This document shows, piece by piece, positions 60,562 to 64,000 of a stretch of DNA of 64,000 bases. This stretch comes from Lentzea aerocolonigenes (GTDB lineage: Bacteria > Actinomycetota > Actinomycetes > Mycobacteriales > Pseudonocardiaceae), in contig NZ_JYJG01000020.1 of assembly GCF_000955955.1 (NCBI RefSeq), forward strand, positions 55,789 to 119,788, in the 5' to 3' direction. Positions within the stretch are counted from its first letter, which is position 1, and every line of letters begins with the position of its first letter. The translations under genes were made by a program, and so were the position numbers. A model generated the notes under the pieces. It searched no databases. It was given only the letters and a program-made list of their open reading frames with translations, and had not been told where the DNA came from.

Positions 60562-61221
60562 GGCCGTTCGGGCTGCGAGACCTCGACCATGCTCTCCACG
60601 TCGAGGAACGGGATCTTCTCGCCGTTCACACCGTCGGCGACGGTTGAGTCCACATAGGACCCGGTGACCTCGACCCAGGTGTCGTCCGGTAGCTCCACCG
60701 CGTTCTTCATCGCGATCTTCACGGGCCGGCCGTCCGCCGCGCAGCAGGTGAGGATCATCCGCCGCGCAGGAGGTGAGGATCATCCGCACCAGCAGATGTT
60801 CGCCCTGAGGACCTGTCGAGGTGAAGCCCAGCAGCTTGACCCGCCGGTGCTGCAACGTCCGGCCGCCGTCGAACACCGCGCGGCTCGCGTAGTCGAAGAT
60901 CTTGATCTCCACCGGGTCCCCGTCCGGCAACGGCGGGTACTCGGCCGACTCCTTCAGCACCGTGCCCGCGTTGTTCGCCGCGTAGCTCCCGAGCGACTGC
61001 GGCGAGATCAACAGCAATGCCAGCATCGGAACCAGCAACAACCAGCCAACACGAGGCTGGTGCCCCCTTGTGAACGCGAACAACCCGATGAGCACGACCG
61101 ACACGATCAGCAACGGCCACAGCCCGGCCTTGACGTAGCTGACGTACTGCCCCGTCACCAGAACCCGCGCGGTGGCGGCAGCCAGCAGGAGCAGGATCAC
61201 GACAGCGGCAGCCCGGCTCAC
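60552..61221 (-). pseudogene. TIGR03943-type membrane protein, frameshifted by a 25-base duplication
   Basis: The GTG start at 61221 overlaps the permease stop. Reading gives two membrane helices (VVILLLLAAATARVLV, WPLLIVSVVLIGLFAF) then KIFDYASRAVFDGGRTLQHRRVKLLGF and RMILTSCAAD. The family next expects CCAADxxP and DDTWVEVTG, which occur in another frame (60552-60758). Two 25-base copies at 60736-60785 cause the shift. Removing one gives 645 bases, exactly 214 codons plus stop. The partner of the adjacent permease is therefore probably broken. Confidence 0.82.
60736..60785. repeat. 25-base tandem duplication
   Basis: Units 60736-60760 and 60761-60785, 24 of 25 bases identical (the single difference is the tenth base). 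The extra 25 bases shift the reading frame of the TIGR03943-type gene. Confidence 0.9.
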
Positions 61222-62147
61222 AGCACCACTCCCACGACCACGGCCGACAAGACGGCGACCACGAACGTCGCCGGAGCGAACCTGATGGCGAACCTGCGCC
61301 CGAACATCCCCGCCTGCATCGCGAACAGCTTCATGTCCACCATCGGCCCGACCACCAGGAACGCGAGCTTCGCCGTCGTCGAGAACTGCGTGAAGCTCGC
61401 CGCCACAAAGGCATCGGCCTCGGAGCAGATCGACAACCCCACCGCCAGCGCGGCCATCGCGAGCACCGCGAGCCACGGCTGATCCGCGACGACCTGCAGC
61501 CACCGACCGGGCACCAGCACGTTCAACGTCGCCGCCACCAGCCCGCCGACCACCAGAAACCCGCCCGCGTGCAGGAAGTCGTGCCGCGCCTGGCTCAGGA
61601 ATCCGTGTGCGTGGTCGTGCGCGGGCATCTTGATCCACTCAGTTCGCCCGCGCCGCAACCACAACCAGCCCATCACCGTCGAGGCGAGCAGGCTGGCGGC
61701 GGCACGTCCGGCCACCATCCAGGGCTGGCCGGGAAACGCCACCGCCGTCGCCACCAGCACGACCGGGTTGACCGCCGGCGCCGCGAGCAGGAACGTCAAC
61801 GCCACCGAAGGCGCGATCCCCTTGCGCAGCAACGCCCCCGCCACCGGCACCGACCCGCACTCGCAGCCGGGCAGCACCACTCCGGCGACAGCCGCCGCGG
61901 GCACGGCGAGTACGGGCCGGCGCGGCAGCACCCTCACCAGGAGATCGCGCGACACGAACACCGCGATGGCAGCGGACAGCACGACGCCCAGGGTGAGGAA
62001 CGGCAACGCCTGCAGCACGATCGACACGAACACCGCCGCCCACGTCTGGACGATCGGCGCCTGAAACGCGGAATGACCGCGCAGCAACAGTCCCAGAACG
62101 AGGACAGCGGCCAGCACCTCCACCGACCCGATCCGCCGCTCGCCCAT
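61218..62147 (-). CDS. Permease of the PF03773/YraQ type
   Basis: 309 residues with nine or ten membrane segments. The family marker GVVLPGCECGSVPVAGALL lies near residue 95, with LLAAPAVNPVVL after it and SICSEADAFVAASF near residue 245. A His/Asp-rich loop HDHAHGFLSQARHDFLHAGG lies in the middle. These permeases pair with TIGR03943 proteins as putative metal or metalloid transporters. Here the partner gene is frameshifted. Promoter not recognised; the 75 bases upstream hold only short GAGC/TCTGAA repeats. Confidence 0.88.
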   Translation of the reverse strand: MGERRIGSVEVLAAVLVLGLLLRGHSAFQAPIVQTWAAVFVSIVLQALPFLTLGVVLSAAIAVFVSRDLLVRVLPRRPVLAVPAAAVAGVVLPGCECGSVPVAGALLRKGIAPSVALTFLLAAPAVNPVVLVATAVAFPGQPWMVAGRAAASLLASTVMGWLWLRRGRTEWIKMPAHDHAHGFLSQARHDFLHAGGFLVVGGLVAATLNVLVPGRWLQVVADQPWLAVLAMAALAVGLSICSEADAFVAASFTQFSTTAKLAFLVVGPMVDMKLFAMQAGMFGRRFAIRFAPATFVVAVLSAVVVGVVL

Positions 62148-62222
62148 GGCGAACGACGTTAGGCGCCTTCAGAGGTGCTGGCCGCAATCCCGTTCAGAGC
62201 ACTGGAAAATGTCTGAACGGCC

Positions 62223-62969
62223 TCAGTTGCCGGCGGCCAGCCAGTCCTTCAGGCTCGTCGCCTGCAGCTGCGCGCCCTCGTTCGGCACGAGCTGCTTGCC
62301 GGTGAGGACCGTGCCGAAGTACTTCGCCTCCGGGTCGCTGACGACCTCGCGCGAGTCGTTGCGCGCCTGCAGCACCGTGCGGACCCAACCGTCCAAAGTG
62401 AACTCCTCCGGTCCGCCGATCTCCTGCACGCCGTTGATCGGACCGGTCGCCGCGGTGCGTCCGACGACCGCCGCCACCTCGGACGCCGCGATCGGCTGCA
62501 CCCCACCGTGGGGCAGGTGCACCACGCCGTCGACCGTCGCCGAGTCCGCGATCGCGCCCGCGAACTCGAAGAACTGGGTCGCGCGGATGATCGAGTACGG
62601 CAGGCCGGACTCGGTGATCAGCTTCTCCTGCGCCACCTTCGCCCGCAGGTAACCGGAGTCGGGCAGCTCGTCCGTGCCGACGATCGACAGCGCGACGTAG
62701 TGGCCGACGCCCGCTTCCTTCGCGGCCGCCGTCAGGTTGGTCGTGGCGGCGGTGAAGAAGTTCATCACGTCGTCGTCGGCGAACGACGGCGAGTTCGACA
62801 CGTCGACCAGCACGTCGGCGCCCTGCAGAACTTCCTTGACGCCTTCGCCGGTCACCGTGTTCACGCCGCTGTTCGGGGACGCGGGCACGGCGTCGTGGCC
62901 GTGCTCAGCGAGCCGCTTCACGACCTGGCTGCCGATCAACCCGGTACCGCCGATGACAACGATCCTCAT
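62223..62969 (-). CDS. NAD(P)-binding NmrA/SDR-type reductase, ECF41 target
   Basis: 248 residues from ATG at 62969 (GAGGGA upstream). N-terminal Rossmann motif RIVVIGGTGLIGSQVVKRLAEHG, then VALSIVGTD, SGLPYSIIRATQFFEF. Fits the atypical SDR/NmrA group that commonly neighbours ECF41 sigma genes. It lacks the classical catalytic Tyr-x-x-x-Lys, with SGYLRAKVAQEK instead. A candidate ECF41 promoter lies between this gene and the sigma gene, so it is probably the sigma factor's main target. Confidence 0.88.
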   Translation of the reverse strand: MRIVVIGGTGLIGSQVVKRLAEHGHDAVPASPNSGVNTVTGEGVKEVLQGADVLVDVSNSPSFADDDVMNFFTAATTNLTAAAKEAGVGHYVALSIVGTDELPDSGYLRAKVAQEKLITESGLPYSIIRATQFFEFAGAIADSATVDGVVHLPHGGVQPIAASEVAAVVGRTAATGPINGVQEIGGPEEFTLDGWVRTVLQARNDSREVVSDPEAKYFGTVLTGKQLVPNEGAQLQATSLKDWLAAGN

Positions 62970-63020
62970 GGGTTCGTCCCTCACTCCTGAGCCCGTCCCG
63001 TGCGGGCGTTCACGAGCTAA

Positions 63021-63047
63021 GACAGGACAGCCCCAGAAGTTGTGACA
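63021..63047 (-). promoter_or_regulatory. Candidate ECF41 promoter of the reductase gene
   Basis: On the minus strand TGTCACA (63047-63041), a 16-base spacer, then TGTC (63024-63021). The ECF41 consensus is TGTCACA-N16-CGTC, so 10 of 11 positions match. It lies just after the sigma gene stop and fires toward the NmrA-like reductase. Confidence 0.7.
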
Positions 63048-63050
63048 GCA

Positions 63051-63914
63051 CTATCGGAACGCACCCAGCTTCTCCGGGTTGACCAGCCACAAGACGTTGT
63101 CGATACCTTCCGCGGTGGCCGTCACGGTGATCACCGCGTAGGTGTGCTCGTCCTTGCGCAACCGGATGGCGTCGAGCCCGTTCACCTCGACGTAGGTGGC
63201 CTCGGCACCCGCCCAGAACGACGGCGCCCAGCCCGAGATGATCTTCGCCAGCGACGCGGCACCGAACAGCGGACGACCGGCCGCCCGGATCGCGCCGTTG
63301 CTGTCGGAGTAACTCACCACGTCCTCGGCGAAGAGCTTCTCCAGCCCGGCCAGGTCACCCGCCTGCGCGGCCGCCACGAACGCCTCCAGCAGCTTGCGCT
63401 GGTCGGCCCGTTCGACGGGGACCTTCCGCTCGTCCGCGAGGTGCTTGCGCGCCCGGCTGACCAGCTGCCGTGCCGCGACCTCGCTGTTCTGCACGATCTC
63501 GGCGATCTCGCGGTACGGGTAGTCGAACGCCTCGCGCAGCACGTACGCGGCCCGTTCGGTCGGGGTGAGCTTCTCCAGCAGCATCAGCACCGCGAGCTCC
63601 AGCACCGCGCCCTGCTCGGCACCCAGCTGCGGGTCCGCGGACGTGTCGACCGGCTCTGGCAGCCACGGCCCGACGTAGGTCTCCCGGCGGGCCCGCGCGG
63701 TCTGCGACTCGTTGATCGCAAGGCGGGTGATCGCCGTGGCCAGGTAGGCCTCGGGGTTGAGCACCGACTCGCGGTCGGCGAGCTGCCAGCGCAACCAGAC
63801 CTCCTGCACGAGGTCCTCGGCGTCCGCCACGCTGCCGGTCATGCGGTAGGCGATGCCGAACAGCCTGGGCCGAGCCGACGCGAACGCCGACTCGGCCTGG
63901 TCGAGCTTGCTCAT
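63051..63914 (-). CDS. sigJ: ECF41-type sigma factor with SnoaL-like C-terminal domain
   Basis: 287 residues. Sigma region 2 (FGIAYRMTGSVADAEDLVQEVWLRW), the linker motif GPWLPEP, region 4 (LTPTERAAYVLREAFDYPYREIAEIVQNSEVAARQLVSRARKHL) and a SnoaL-like C-terminal domain ending WLVNPEKLGAFR. The WLPEP linker and the NPxKL end are characteristic of ECF41, in which the C-terminal domain both activates and inhibits the factor. No anti-sigma gene follows. The symbol sigJ is by similarity to mycobacterial SigJ only. Confidence 0.9.
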   Translation of the reverse strand: MSKLDQAESAFASARPRLFGIAYRMTGSVADAEDLVQEVWLRWQLADRESVLNPEAYLATAITRLAINESQTARARRETYVGPWLPEPVDTSADPQLGAEQGAVLELAVLMLLEKLTPTERAAYVLREAFDYPYREIAEIVQNSEVAARQLVSRARKHLADERKVPVERADQRKLLEAFVAAAQAGDLAGLEKLFAEDVVSYSDSNGAIRAAGRPLFGAASLAKIISGWAPSFWAGAEATYVEVNGLDAIRLRKDEHTYAVITVTATAEGIDNVLWLVNPEKLGAFR

Positions 63915-64000
63915 GACCTCACGTTAGCGCTCACAGCGGACGCGGGCGGTGTGGCGCCCCGCACGTGCACCACCCGAACGGACTAGGGCCTGTATCGAGG
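63915..64000. other. Upstream region of the sigma gene at the window edge
   Basis: Contains CGTTAGCGCTCACA at 63922-63935, a two-mismatch relative of the intragenic palindrome, directly upstream of the sigma gene start. No promoter, gene or ECF41 box is visible in the remaining bases. Confidence 0.4.

Noticed and set aside
59557..61638. A 693-codon minus-strand frame beginning inside the permease region
   Set aside because: Only its part between 60760 and 61221 is genuine; the rest is the wrong frame of the permease on one side and antisense of the XRE gene on the other, joined by the frameshift.

Overview
This window is chromosomal DNA from a very GC-rich actinomycete. The evidence is dense coding with many GTG starts, 4-base stop/start overlaps, ESX-type secretion substrates, CsoR/CopA copper control, an ECF41-type sigma factor, large LuxR (LAL) and XRE regulators and many secreted hydrolases. 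The gene styles suggest Pseudonocardiaceae (Lentzea, Saccharothrix or Amycolatopsis-like), but that placement is an impression from gene content and not a measured phylogeny. No rRNA, tRNA, CRISPR array, insertion sequence or phage was seen, and no stretch over 300 bases lacks a gene.

Layout. 1-2.8 kb: a thiamine-diphosphate decarboxylase (cut by the window edge) divergent from a SucC/SucD pair. 2.8-6.2 kb: six overlapping genes for type VII (ESX) secretion substrates and helpers. 6.3-8.3 kb: an XRE-NACHT-membrane protein. 8.4-14.6 kb: DedA protein, dehydrogenase, hydrolase, glycosyltransferase, Gfo/Idh oxidoreductase and an ABC-2 exporter. 14.7-18.9 kb: FdhD, an OFA (oxalate/formate) transporter and MoeA. 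18.8-23.5 kb: an overlapping 4-hydroxybenzoate/protocatechuate operon (pcaH-pcaG-pcaB-hydrolase-pcaC-pobA). 23.6-25.1 kb: a TetR regulator and a hydrolase under matching operators. 25.1-33.9 kb: cellulose-binding lipoprotein, secreted RNase, Kup, the csoR-copA copper operon and two SGNH lipoproteins. 33.9-36.7 kb: a two-component system. 36.8-44.8 kb: methyltransferase, a TetR-controlled metal-hydrolase/reductase/EphD-like operon, esterase and quinone oxidoreductase. 44.9-50.1 kb: a VOC-flavoprotein-VOC operon facing a LAL regulator. 50.1-55.5 kb: HAF protein and an MFS/beta-propeller/sdaA operon. 55.5-59.4 kb: secreted metallophosphoesterase and subtilisin with a shared C-terminal module. 59.6-64 kb: XRE regulator, permease with a frameshifted partner, NmrA-like reductase and ECF41 sigma factor.

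How the parts connect. The strongest system-level signal is a 24-base element, carrying a perfect CATAC-N-GTATG palindrome, found in both the TPP-enzyme/sucCD intergenic region and the OFA-transporter/moeA intergenic region 16.5 kb away. With fdhD and moeA (formate dehydrogenase maturation) and an OFA transporter, this suggests one oxalate/formate regulon in which the SucCD pair could be an ADP-forming oxalate-CoA ligase. Other unusual signals are a 12-16 base palindrome (TGTTAGCGCTAACA and near copies) recurring inside unrelated genes and forcing rare TTA/CTA codons; repeat-built insertions inside MoeA and PcaB; a 25-base tandem duplication that exactly explains a frameshift in a TIGR03943-type gene; and TetR-controlled promoters whose operators sit in the -35/-10 spacer, several of them apparently leaderless.
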